From NCBI GenBank assembly GCA_030684755.1, contig JAUXXN010000370.1, positions 1-14,250 of the forward strand: a stretch of 14,250 nt of DNA, given 5' to 3'. This document shows positions 5,180 to 13,873 of this stretch, piece after piece. This DNA comes from Hydrogenophaga sp. GTDB taxonomy: Bacteria > Pseudomonadota > Gammaproteobacteria > Burkholderiales > Burkholderiaceae_C. Below the pieces are notes generated by a model. That model was not told the origin of the DNA. It was given only the letters and a program-made list of their open reading frames with translations, and searched no databases. Position 1 is the stretch's first letter. Each line of letters begins with the position of its first letter. Position numbers and translations under genes: made by a program.

Positions 5180-7539
5180 GCCGAGCGTCAGGGCCTCGGG
5201 CTTACGGGCATCCCAGCGCACCTCCCGCCATGCCCTGGTTTGTGCGCTGGTTTTCCCAGTTGCCTTCACGCTTCGCCATACCGTTGATGGTGGTGTTTCT
5301 GGTTCTGCCTGTGCGGTGGTGGATCAATACCCAAAGTTGGGAGTCTGCGCGCCATGGCGTGGTGCAAGCGGCACAAGCCACCTTGCTGGACCGCCTGCAC
5401 TTGGAACAAACCCGGTTGGAAGCCCAGCTGGGCACAGACATCGCCCAAGGCCTTTCGTTGGGTGCGCGTCGGCTCGTCAGTGCCTGGGGCCTCTACCCCG
5501 GTATCACCCACGCCTGGCTGGTGGATTCGCAAGGCCGTGTGCAGGCCTCATTGTCTCGCCGCGATCTGGGGAAGCAGTTGGATGCCTTGCTGCTGACCAT
5601 GGTCGATCCCGATCTCGCCCCTGCTTGGGCATTGCACCACCATGGGGCAGCCAGCGCCAATGCCACCGTGCACGCAGCTCATACCCACGTTCTGTCAGAC
5701 AAAGAACCCGTGCTGTTGGGACATGTCAGCGTCTACCCGGGACACCATTTGCTGGTGCAAGTGGATGTGTCTGAAACCGTGGCGCGGGCCTGGAACATCC
5801 AACGGGTGCGCATGGTGCGGGAAACGGCAGCGGTATTGCTGCTGCTGGCGTTCGCCAGTGTGCTGATTCACTTTGTATGGATACGCCGCATGGAACACCT
5901 GAAGGCCACCGCCACGGCATTGGGGCAGGGTGACTGGTTGGCTCGCAGCGGCATGCGTGAACCCGATGAACTGGGGGGTATCGGCCAGGCTTTGGACCGC
6001 ATGGCCAACACCCTGCAACAGCAGCACCAGCACTTGCACACCGTGGCCAACGCATCGCCCGCGCTGCTGTGGACATCTGGGCTGGACAAAGGCTGCGACT
6101 GGTTCAACGAACGCTGGTTGTGCTTCACCGGGCGCAGCATGGCGCAAGAATTGGGCAACGGCTGGACCGAGGGCGTTCACCCCGATGACAGGCAGCACTG
6201 CTTGAGCGTGTACAGCACATCGTTTGATGCCCGCCAGCCGTTCACGATGGAATACCGGTTGCGTCGGCATGACGGCCAATACCGCTGGGTGTTGGACCAG
6301 GCGCTGCCCCGCTTTGATGTGCAGGGCGTGTTTGTGGGTTTCATAGGTTCTTGTCTCGATATCACCGAAACCAAAGCCTTGGAAGCCCAGTTGCTGGCGC
6401 AGTCCGACTATTTCCGCGTGCTGGTGGAGCGCGCCACCAGCTTCATTGCGGTGCTCGACACCGAGGGCCGCCGCTTGTACGCCAATCCGGCTTACCGCCA
6501 ACTGCTGGGTGAAGAGCGCGCCCAGTTGGGTCAACTGTTCTGGGACGATGTGCACTTGGATGACCGCGCCACACTGCGGCGTGTCTTTGAGGAGACGGTG
6601 CGCACCGGGGTGGGCCAAACAGCCCGTTTTCGGCTGAAAACCGCACAGGGAGAGGTGCGCCATTTGTCGTCGCATGGCGGGGTGATCCGGCTGCCCGATG
6701 GCCGTGTCAGCCAAGTGGTGGTGGTGTCGCACGATGTAACCGCCCAAGCCCAGGCCGAAGAGCACCTGCTGGAGGTCAACGCCAGGCTGGAGCAGCGCGT
6801 GGCCGAGCGCACGGCTGAGTTGCAGGCCGTTAACCAGTCGCTGGAAAGTTTTGTGTACTCCGTCTCCCACGACCTGAAAGCGCCCCTGCGCGGCGTGGAT
6901 GGTTACAGCCGCCTGCTGGAGGACGACCACTTGGCGCAACTTGATGACGATGGGCGCTTGTTTGTGCGGCGAATTCGTTCAGGTGTGCACCACATGGAGC
7001 AGCTGATTGACGATTTGCTGGCCTATTCGCGCATGGAGCGCCGCAACCTGGACATGCGACCGCTGTCGCTGGCAGTGCAGATCCGCGATGCACTGGCTTT
7101 CTCGCAAGCTGCCATCCAAGCCCAGCACGTCACTGTCAGCAGCGCCTTGGACGACGCTGTGGTTTGGGCCGACGCCACAGGTTTGGCGCTGGTCCTGCGT
7201 AACCTGTTGGGCAACGCTGTCAAGTTTTCCGCCCATGCCACACCGCCGCACATCGAGGTGGGTTGCCAGAGCGGCAACGGTGTGGCCCTGGTGTGGGTGC
7301 GCGACAACGGCGTGGGCTTTGACATGAAGTACCACGACCGCATTTTTGAGATGTTTCAGCGTCTGCACCGCCAAGAGGCATTTGAAGGGACCGGCATTGG
7401 GCTGGCGATGGTCAAAAAAGCGATGGAGCGCATGCATGGCCGGGTGTGGGCCGATAGCCAGCCTGGCGCCGGAGCCACCTTTTGGCTCGAATTGCCTTTG
7501 GCGAACGGCGCGCCCGTTGCACCTCTTGCGGTTTTATGA
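5176..7539 (+). CDS. Membrane PAS-PAS sensor histidine kinase
   Basis: The 787-residue kinase has a membrane helix at about 33-50, a periplasmic Cache-like sensor region (51-215, with HAWLVDSQGRV and DLGKQL), a second helix (217-236), a HAMP-like segment (237-288), PAS domains at about 288-400 and 410-525, and a coiled coil (526-556). The catalytic core is complete: phosphoacceptor H565 in YSVSHDLKAPLRG, N box around N676-N680 (RNLLGNAVKFS), G1 at D710 (DNGVGFD), F box IFEMFQRLH and G2 at G738 (GTGIGLAMV). The core resembles phytochrome-class kinases (Cph1 type), whose partners are often single-domain regulators encoded just downstream. It has no receiver domain of its own. The ATG overlaps the lipoprotein stop (ATGA) and a weak GGAAA site precedes it. 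The lipoprotein is a plausible periplasmic input, and the next protein's receiver domains are a plausible output. Confidence 0.92.
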   Translation: MSRASGPRAYGHPSAPPAMPWFVRWFSQLPSRFAIPLMVVFLVLPVRWWINTQSWESARHGVVQAAQATLLDRLHLEQTRLEAQLGTDIAQGLSLGARRLVSAWGLYPGITHAWLVDSQGRVQASLSRRDLGKQLDALLLTMVDPDLAPAWALHHHGAASANATVHAAHTHVLSDKEPVLLGHVSVYPGHHLLVQVDVSETVARAWNIQRVRMVRETAAVLLLLAFASVLIHFVWIRRMEHLKATATALGQGDWLARSGMREPDELGGIGQALDRMANTLQQQHQHLHTVANASPALLWTSGLDKGCDWFNERWLCFTGRSMAQELGNGWTEGVHPDDRQHCLSVYSTSFDARQPFTMEYRLRRHDGQYRWVLDQALPRFDVQGVFVGFIGSCLDITETKALEAQLLAQSDYFRVLVERATSFIAVLDTEGRRLYANPAYRQLLGEERAQLGQLFWDDVHLDDRATLRRVFEETVRTGVGQTARFRLKTAQGEVRHLSSHGGVIRLPDGRVSQVVVVSHDVTAQAQAEEHLLEVNARLEQRVAERTAELQAVNQSLESFVYSVSHDLKAPLRGVDGYSRLLEDDHLAQLDDDGRLFVRRIRSGVHHMEQLIDDLLAYSRMERRNLDMRPLSLAVQIRDALAFSQAAIQAQHVTVSSALDDAVVWADATGLALVLRNLLGNAVKFSAHATPPHIEVGCQSGNGVALVWVRDNGVGFDMKYHDRIFEMFQRLHRQEAFEGTGIGLAMVKKAMERMHGRVWADSQPGAGATFWLELPLANGAPVAPLAVL

Positions 7540-7566
7540 TGTGCATCACGAAAACCAACACAGGCC

Positions 7567-7646
7567 ATGCCACTTAAGCGCCTACTTTGCTGATAGAGGA
7601 CAACTGGGCAGACGGTGATGTGGCCACGCCACTGGCGCGGCGATAA
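7567..7646 (+). pseudogene. Remnant of a response-regulator receiver gene start
   Basis: Within the 174-base gap after the kinase, ATG 7567 opens MPLKRLL and then meets a stop at 7591. A shift of two bases at about 7588-7589 restores a frame reading LIEDNWADGDVATPLARR and ending at TAA 7644. Joined, this matches the first 25 or so residues of a receiver domain and parallels the true gene at 7714, which begins [19 protein letters not shown]. The DNA around both ATGs is also alike (GCCATGCCACT then AAGC). It starts 27 bases after the kinase stop, where a cognate single-domain regulator would be expected. The rest of the domain, including the phosphoacceptor region, is gone. The alternative is a partial duplication of the downstream gene's 5' end followed by decay. 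Confidence 0.65.
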
Positions 7647-7713
7647 TTTGTCAACCGAACCAATCCTGCAAGGCCTGCCAGCACCCACAAAGTGCAACTC
7701 CTGAACGACAGCC

Positions 7714-10700
7714 ATGCCACTGAAGCACATTCTTTACGTTGAAGATTCCCAGGTCGATGCCGACCTGGCCCGCCTCTACCTTCAGCGCAGCCTGCCCGAT
7801 GTGTTGGTGACCATTGCCCACACCCAGCGCGAAGCACTGGAGTTGCTGCAACAAGTCCCCAGCGGCCAGCCAGCCCCGTATAACCTTCTGCTGACCGATG
7901 TGGCCTTGCCCGATGGCTCTGGACTTGAAGTGTTGCGGGCGGTACGCGATGCCGATTGGCCTATGCCTGTGGTCATCGTGACTGGCCATGGCGACCCCGA
8001 AGCCGCCGTCTCCGCCATGCAGGCCGGAGCCAACGATTACCTGGTGAAGCGCGACGATTACCTAGAAACGCTGGGCGATCACCTGATGGCTGCCTGGCAG
8101 AGGTACAAGCAACTTCGTGCCTCAACCCGCCAATCCTTGCGGGTGCTGCTGGTTGAGCACGATGCCTTTGACTTGGACCTGGCCCTGCGCCACATGCAAA
8201 AGCACGCCCCGCACATCCGCATGACGGCGGTCTCCTCGGCCTACGAGGCTTTGCATCGCCTGCCCATCAATGCCCAGCAAGCTGCGGAGTGGGATGTGCT
8301 GCTGGTGGATTACCGCATGCCCGGCATGAACGGGCTGGAGTTGCTGGATGTGGTGCGCCAGCAGCGCCAGCTCGACCTTCCCGTGGTGCTGGTGACCGGA
8401 CACGGCAGCGAAGACATGGCCGTGCTGGCCTTGCTGCGCGGTGCCAGCCACTACATGGTCAAGCACACCGGGTACCTGTATGCGTTGCCCACGGTGCTCG
8501 ACAGCGTGTACCGCCAGCACCTGTTGTTGCACGAGCGTGCAGCGCTGTGGGCGGCTGAGCAAAAGCTCGACCACCTGCTGGCCGCTGGAGCGGTCATGCT
8601 CTTCAGCATGGTGCGTGAAGGTGACAACCTGTGTACCCGTTGGGTCAGCGGCAACATACTGCCTTTGCTGGGCTACAGCGTGGAGCAGGCACTCACGCCC
8701 GGCTGGTGGTTGGAGCATGTCCACCCGGCCGATCTTCGGGCCATGCTCCCCACCGTGCAGTGGCTGCTACAGCCCCAACCCTGGGTGCGCGAATACCGGA
8801 TGCAGACACATTCGGGCCGCTGGGAATGGGTGCGCGAAGAGCTCAGCGTGAGCACCGACGCCCAAGGTCGCAGCGACGAGGTGACGGGTACCTGGGTGCT
8901 GGTGACAGCCGACAAGCGTGCTCAACTGATGGAGCACGCCCGCAGCGAGTTGTTCAACCAGCTCTTGGCTGGGGCTGACCTGCCCACCTTGTTGCGCCAA
9001 ATTGTGTTGGCCCTGGAGTCTTGCGACCCCAGCATGCGCGCCTCCATTTTGCTGTGCGACGAGCAAACCGGTCGGCTTTCGTTGGCGGCTGCTCCCAGCA
9101 TGCCCGAGTCCATCAACCACGCCGTCGAAGGCTTGATGCCCGCCGATGGTGAAGGGGCCTGTGGCACAGCGGCATTCACGGGTCAGCCCGTGTGGGTGAG
9201 CGATATCGAGACGCACCCCTTCATGGCGGCTTACCGATCGCTGCTCTTGCAGGAGGGCCTGCGGGCCTGCTGGTCCGTTCCTTTCAAGGGCGGTCACGCT
9301 GCGTCTCCCGATCGGGTGGGTGGTACCGTGGCGGTCTATTTAGACAGCGTGCGCGCTCCCACGCCCAACGAGCAGGCCGTTTTGAAAGAGTTTGCCAGCC
9401 TGGCGTCTCTGGCCGTGCAGCGCTCCCGTGCCCGCGACGAGTTGCAACGTGCGGCTGCGGTGCTGCAGTCCACCCGCGATGCCGTCATCGTCACCGACCT
9501 CACGCCAGCCATCGTCAGCGTCAACCCCGCGTTCGAGTCCGCCACGGGCTACACCGCCCAAGAGGTGCTGGGCCAGAACCCCAGTCTGTTGACGTCTGGG
9601 CGGCACGATACCGCGTTTTTCCGTGCCTTGTGGACCGACTTGCTGGCCCGTGGCAGCTGGGAAGGCGAGGTGTGGAACCGCCGCAAAAACGGTGAAATTT
9701 ACCCCCAGTGGCTCACCATCCACTGCCTGCACAACCTGCAAGGCCAGGCCACTCACTACGTGGGCGTGTCGACCGACCTCAGCCGCCTGCGCCGCACCGA
9801 AGCCGAGCTGGCCCACCTGACGCACCACGACCTGCTCACCGGTTTGCCCAACCGGCTGATGGCTTTGTTGCGGCTCAACGAAATGGTTGAGCGCTGTGCC
9901 CTGCAAGGCAACCGCGCTGCGGTGTTGCACTTGGATGTGGACCGTTTCATACTCATCAACGACAGCTTGGGCCTCCCAGCGGGCGACGATTTGCTGCTAC
10001 AGGTGGCCCGGCGGCTGCAAACGGTGTTTGGCACCGTACATGTGCTGGCCCGCCTCGGCGGCGATGACTTTGTGCTGCTGATGGAGCATGTGAGCAACCC
10101 GCGCGAAGCCGCCATGATGGCCCGCCAACTCACCCTGCAAATGGACATTCCCTTCGTGCTGGCCAAAGAGCATGAGGTGTTTTCCGATCTGAGCGTGGGC
10201 ATCAGCCTTTACCCTGACGATGCCGACACAGCCCAGGCCCTGATGGCCCATGCCGAGGCCGCCATGTTGAAGGCCAAGCGCCAAGAACGCCACGCTTTCC
10301 GATTTCACACCCGGGCCCTGACCGACTCTGCCCGCCAGCACCTGGCCCTGGAAGCCCGCTTGCACCGTGCGCTGGAAGGCGATGAAATGGTGTTGCACTA
10401 CCAGCCGCTGGTGGACGCGATTTCGGGCCACATCAAGGGCGTGGAGGCACTGGTGCGCTGGCAGCCACCGGGCAAAGCCCTGGTGCCGCCGGGTGAGTTC
10501 ATTTCGCTGGCCGAAGATTCGGGCCTCATCGTGCCGTTGGGCAATTGGGTGCTTGCCACGGCTTGCCGCCAAGCGCGGCAATGGCTGGACGCCGGCACGC
10601 CGCTGGTGGTGGCCGTCAACCTGTCGGGCAAGCAGTTTCAGGCAACCGACGTGGTGGCGTTGGTTGCCCGCGCCCTCACAGAGGCCAATCTGCCCGCCCA

Positions 10701-11103
10701 GTGGCTGGAGTTGGAGCTCACCGAGAGCGTCATCATGGACAGCGCCGAACGCTCGATCGTGGCCTTGAAGGCCTTGAAGGCCCTGGGCGTGCGTCTGGCG
10801 ATCGACGACTTTGGCACCGGCTACTCGTCGCTGAGCTACCTCAAACGCTTTCCCCTGGACAAACTCAAGATTGACCAGAGTTTTGTGGCCGGCATGGCGT
10901 TCGACGCCAACGACCGCGCCATCACCACCGCCGTGGTGGCGATGGCCCACAGCCTGGGTTTGGAGGTGCTGGCCGAGGGGGTGGAGACGGCGGTGCAGCT
11001 CAACATGCTGCGTTCTCTGGGTTGTGAAACCGTGCAAGGCTACTTGCTGGGCCGCCCCGTTCCCGCCAACCAGTTGTGCCCCACCGCCATTCTGATGGGG
11101 TGA
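7714..11103 (+). CDS. REC-REC-PAS-GAF-PAS-GGDEF-EAL response regulator, probable c-di-GMP phosphodiesterase
   Basis: This 1129-residue protein has two receiver domains: 4-130 with phosphoacceptor D62 and the E10/D11 acidic pair, and 142-272 with D199, where the acidic pair reads E148/H149. PAS (about 285-405), GAF (410-575) and a second PAS (578-695) follow. The GGDEF domain (700-855) looks degenerate: the signature is GGDDF (782-786), the usual FK of DxDxFK is FI, and no RxxD I-site precedes it. The EAL domain (870-1115) keeps its key residues: E911-A912-L913, ELTES from E1001, DDFGTG from D1031, KID from K1052 and AEGVE with E1088. It should hydrolyse c-di-GMP to pGpG, while its GGDEF part may only bind GTP as a regulator. 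No membrane helix is seen. It is the nearest candidate partner of the upstream kinase. There is no clear ribosome-binding site before ATG 7714. Confidence 0.92.
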   Translation: MPLKHILYVEDSQVDADLARLYLQRSLPDVLVTIAHTQREALELLQQVPSGQPAPYNLLLTDVALPDGSGLEVLRAVRDADWPMPVVIVTGHGDPEAAVSAMQAGANDYLVKRDDYLETLGDHLMAAWQRYKQLRASTRQSLRVLLVEHDAFDLDLALRHMQKHAPHIRMTAVSSAYEALHRLPINAQQAAEWDVLLVDYRMPGMNGLELLDVVRQQRQLDLPVVLVTGHGSEDMAVLALLRGASHYMVKHTGYLYALPTVLDSVYRQHLLLHERAALWAAEQKLDHLLAAGAVMLFSMVREGDNLCTRWVSGNILPLLGYSVEQALTPGWWLEHVHPADLRAMLPTVQWLLQPQPWVREYRMQTHSGRWEWVREELSVSTDAQGRSDEVTGTWVLVTADKRAQLMEHARSELFNQLLAGADLPTLLRQIVLALESCDPSMRASILLCDEQTGRLSLAAAPSMPESINHAVEGLMPADGEGACGTAAFTGQPVWVSDIETHPFMAAYRSLLLQEGLRACWSVPFKGGHAASPDRVGGTVAVYLDSVRAPTPNEQAVLKEFASLASLAVQRSRARDELQRAAAVLQSTRDAVIVTDLTPAIVSVNPAFESATGYTAQEVLGQNPSLLTSGRHDTAFFRALWTDLLARGSWEGEVWNRRKNGEIYPQWLTIHCLHNLQGQATHYVGVSTDLSRLRRTEAELAHLTHHDLLTGLPNRLMALLRLNEMVERCALQGNRAAVLHLDVDRFILINDSLGLPAGDDLLLQVARRLQTVFGTVHVLARLGGDDFVLLMEHVSNPREAAMMARQLTLQMDIPFVLAKEHEVFSDLSVGISLYPDDADTAQALMAHAEAAMLKAKRQERHAFRFHTRALTDSARQHLALEARLHRALEGDEMVLHYQPLVDAISGHIKGVEALVRWQPPGKALVPPGEFISLAEDSGLIVPLGNWVLATACRQARQWLDAGTPLVVAVNLSGKQFQATDVVALVARALTEANLPAQWLELELTESVIMDSAERSIVALKALKALGVRLAIDDFGTGYSSLSYLKRFPLDKLKIDQSFVAGMAFDANDRAITTAVVAMAHSLGLEVLAEGVETAVQLNMLRSLGCETVQGYLLGRPVPANQLCPTAILMG

Positions 11104-11157
11104 AGCCGCCGCGCACCACCGTCGGTGGGCGGGCCAACAGCGCGTTTTTTGCCTGGG

Positions 11158-13863
11158 TTATGCCCGGGCGGGGGGCGCCAAGTAGCGTCGAGCAAACTCG
11201 GCTGCGGGCATGGGAGGGCTCAGCAGGTAGCCCTGGCCCAGCTCGCAGCCCAGGTGGTGCAGCAGGCGGCGTTGGGCCTCGTTTTCTACCCCTTCCGCCA
11301 CGAGTGTGTGGCCCAGCTTGTGGGCCAGGGCAATCATGGCTTCAATCAGCACGCGGCCACTGTCGTCGAGGTGCCGTGGCGGGTCCAGCACCAAGTCGCT
11401 GATAAAACTCTGGTCGATTTTGATGGACGTGATCGGCAGCGACTTCAGGTAAGACAGGCTGGAGTAGCCGGTACCGAAATCGTCGATTGCCAGATCCACA
11501 CCCAGATCGCGCAACGCTTGCAGCCGCTCTAGCATGCTGGGTGTGGGTTGTAGTAGCGCACTTTCGGTCAATTCAATTTGCACCAGGCACGCGGGCACCT
11601 GGTTGTCCGCCAGCGTTTGCTGCAAGTCGCTCAGCCAGTGGGGCTGCTGCAAGTCGCTGGCGGTTTGGTTGATGGACACCGTCCAGTGTGCGGGCCAGCG
11701 GTCTTCGGCGTACCACTGGCCCAACTGCGTCACCATCTGGGTCAGCATCCAGTGGTCAATCAACGGCAGCAACCCCACTTTTTCAGCGATGGGAATGAAT
11801 TCTGCCGGGCTGGTCAGGCCATGGGCGGGGCGTTCCCAACGCACCAAGGCCTCGGCCCCCACCACCGACATGTCCGCCAGGCTGAACTTGGGTTGCAAGT
11901 ACATCCGCAACTCGTTGTGTTGCATGGCATTGGACAGCTCGGTCTGTATCGCAAACACCCGCGCGCCTTCTTCGCTCATGGCGCGGGTGTACAGCTCGGC
12001 GCGGTCGCGGCCACTGGTCTTGGCCACGTACATGGCGGTGTCTGCGTTGCGCAGCAGTTCATCGCTGGTGTCGCCATCTTCCGGGTACATGGCCACACCC
12101 ACCGAGGCGCGGGGGCGGTAGTCGTGCATGCCCGACAGGCTCAGGGGCTGGCGCAAAGCGTCTTGCAGTTTGTGTGCCAAGTTCAGGGCATCGGTGCGCT
12201 GGGTCATGGGCAGCAGCACCACAAATTCGTCGCCGCCCATGCGGGCCACGGTGTCTTGCGAGCGCACGTTGTCACGCAGGCGCTGGCCAATCGCACACAG
12301 CAATTCGTCTCCCACCAAGTGGCCCAGCGAGTCGTTGACTTCCTTGAAGTGGTCCAGGTCGGCAAACAGCACGCCAAAGGTCTGGCCCTGGCGCTGGGCC
12401 AGGGCCAGCAACTGGTGCAGCCTGTCCATCAGCAAGGCCCGGTTGGGCAGCCCCGTGAGGCTGTCGAAATGGGACAGGCGCTGCACCTCGGTTTCGGCGG
12501 CCTTGAGCTGAGACACATCGGTTTGCACCGCCACATAACCGTTGAGCTCCCCCGTGGGGCTGCGCAGGGCGCTGATGCTGCAATGCACGGTGTACAGCGA
12601 TCCACTGGCGTGGCGGTTGATCAGCTCTCCCTGCCAGTGGCCGTGTTCGCCCAGCGCTGCCCACAGGGCTTTGTATACCGAGGCCCCCACGCGGCTGGAG
12701 CGCAGCAAGCTGGGCTTGTGCCCCAGCACCGACGCAGAGGTGAAGCCCGACATTTTTTCAAACCCGGCGTTGACACGCACGATGCGCCCGGCCATGTCGG
12801 TGACGATGATGGCCTCGGACGCGAACAAAAACACGTTTTCGCTGAGCAGTTGGGTTTGCTGCGCGGCCCGCTCGGCGGTGATGTCGCGCGAGATGCCCCC
12901 AACACCCAGAACCTGGCCTTCGGCGTCGAGCAGGGGAAACTTGTTGGTCATGTACACCTGCACCGGGCTGCCCGGCGGGCCATGCAACTCTTCGTAGGTG
13001 TTGATGGGCTGGCCCGTGCGCAGCACCTGCTGGTCGGTGGCATCTTGAACGATGGCATCGCGCAGGGGCATCACGGTTTCGCGGCGTGTGCCTTGCGCTT
13101 GGTCGGCGTTGATGTTGAGCCGCTCCAACACCGTGCGGTTGGCCAGCATCAGCCCTCCTTGAAGATCGGTGGCGTAAATCAGGTCGTGGCTGCTGTCGAG
13201 CAAAGCCTGGTAGAGGTGGCGGTCTTGTTCGCGTTGCTTTTCAGGGGTTCGGTCCACCAGCAGCACCAGAAAACGGCTGTCGCTGTGGTAGGCCAGCGGC
13301 AGGCTGAACAGGTGCAGGTCAATGTGGTGCAACTGACCATCGTGGGTGGTCAGCGTCAGGTCGCGCAGGCATTGGGTTTGTTGGCGCTGCCCGGCCCGCA
13401 GCAATGTTCGCAACTGGGTTTTGCCGGTCTGCTGCAAAGCGTGCAGCAAGGACGTGGCGTGGGGGGTGTGTCGGCTGGCGCGCTTCACACCAGACCCCAG
13501 CCCCAGCCAATCGCGTGCACTGTGGTTGGATTCATGCATAAAGGCGTGCTGGTCGATCACCAAGGCGGGCTGTGGCATGTGCTCAAACAGCAGCTGGTAA
13601 CGGCTGCTGGCCAACTCGGCCCGAAATTGGGTCTGGCGCAACTCTTCGTTTTGAATTTCCAGTTCAATCTGGTGGGTGCGCAGTTCTTCCTGCAACTGCT
13701 GCGGGTTCTGTTCGTCTTCTACTGGCAAAGCGCTGGCGCCGAATTGCTGCAGTTTGGCCAGCGCCTGTTGGCGCAAGTCTGGATGATTTTCGCCGCTAGG
13801 TGTTGCGGCCTCTGTGGCGCGCTGGGTGCCCGCCGTGGGGGGCTGGGGTTTGTGTGTTGACAT
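11158..13863 (-). CDS. PAS(3)-GGDEF-EAL cyclic di-GMP enzyme
   Basis: The 901-residue soluble protein opens with a disordered Pro/Thr/Gln-rich tail, then a coiled coil (about 52-85) with the ELRTHQIELEIQNEELR segment common ahead of PAS domains. PAS-like domains span about 88-210, 213-330 and 338-455; the last, with NPGF-like VNAGFEKMSGF and GHKPSLL, is the clearest. The GGDEF domain (460-625) has ADLDHFKEVNDSLGH, an intact GGDEF at 543-547 and an RSQD I-site at 534-537. The EAL domain (640-890) retains E671-A672-L673, the conserved Asn in [31 protein letters not shown] and QGYLL. Both enzyme activities look possible, so it may be bifunctional, with one side dominant according to PAS input. 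ATG 13863 is 10 bases after the stop of the upstream PAS gene, so they probably share a transcript. It converges on the REC-REC gene with a 54-base gap. Confidence 0.93.
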   Translation of the reverse strand: MSTHKPQPPTAGTQRATEAATPSGENHPDLRQQALAKLQQFGASALPVEDEQNPQQLQEELRTHQIELEIQNEELRQTQFRAELASSRYQLLFEHMPQPALVIDQHAFMHESNHSARDWLGLGSGVKRASRHTPHATSLLHALQQTGKTQLRTLLRAGQRQQTQCLRDLTLTTHDGQLHHIDLHLFSLPLAYHSDSRFLVLLVDRTPEKQREQDRHLYQALLDSSHDLIYATDLQGGLMLANRTVLERLNINADQAQGTRRETVMPLRDAIVQDATDQQVLRTGQPINTYEELHGPPGSPVQVYMTNKFPLLDAEGQVLGVGGISRDITAERAAQQTQLLSENVFLFASEAIIVTDMAGRIVRVNAGFEKMSGFTSASVLGHKPSLLRSSRVGASVYKALWAALGEHGHWQGELINRHASGSLYTVHCSISALRSPTGELNGYVAVQTDVSQLKAAETEVQRLSHFDSLTGLPNRALLMDRLHQLLALAQRQGQTFGVLFADLDHFKEVNDSLGHLVGDELLCAIGQRLRDNVRSQDTVARMGGDEFVVLLPMTQRTDALNLAHKLQDALRQPLSLSGMHDYRPRASVGVAMYPEDGDTSDELLRNADTAMYVAKTSGRDRAELYTRAMSEEGARVFAIQTELSNAMQHNELRMYLQPKFSLADMSVVGAEALVRWERPAHGLTSPAEFIPIAEKVGLLPLIDHWMLTQMVTQLGQWYAEDRWPAHWTVSINQTASDLQQPHWLSDLQQTLADNQVPACLVQIELTESALLQPTPSMLERLQALRDLGVDLAIDDFGTGYSSLSYLKSLPITSIKIDQSFISDLVLDPPRHLDDSGRVLIEAMIALAHKLGHTLVAEGVENEAQRRLLHHLGCELGQGYLLSPPMPAAEFARRYLAPPARA

Positions 13864-13873
13864 GGTTCAACCG

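Noticed and set aside
5695..6939. A 414-codon open frame on the minus strand
   Set aside because: It is antisense to the histidine kinase, with biased composition and no domain or ribosome-binding site. The same reasoning applies to long antisense frames at 2835-3824, 9997-11037 and 839-1525.
7537..7548. Near-palindrome TGATGTGCATCA at the kinase stop codon
   Set aside because: It is too short and too common to call an operator, and it overlaps the coding end.
7641..7658. TTGACA-like and AATTAT-like words on the minus strand after the kinase
   Set aside because: They touch each other without the 16-18 base spacing of a promoter, and no minus-strand gene follows.
10761..10778. Tandem GGCCTTGAA repeat
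   Set aside because: It encodes a plain LKALKAL helix inside the EAL domain and needs no further explanation.
11106..11150. Possible terminator between the two convergent genes
   Set aside because: A 5+4-bp stem with a three-base bulge (11106-11132) is separated from the T6 run (11145-11150) by 12 bases, too far for a convincing intrinsic terminator.
11578..13860. A 760-codon open frame on the plus strand
   Set aside because: It lies wholly opposite the GGDEF-EAL gene, is rich in His, Gln, Val and Gly as expected for the complement of GC-rich coding DNA, and shows no recognisable domain.
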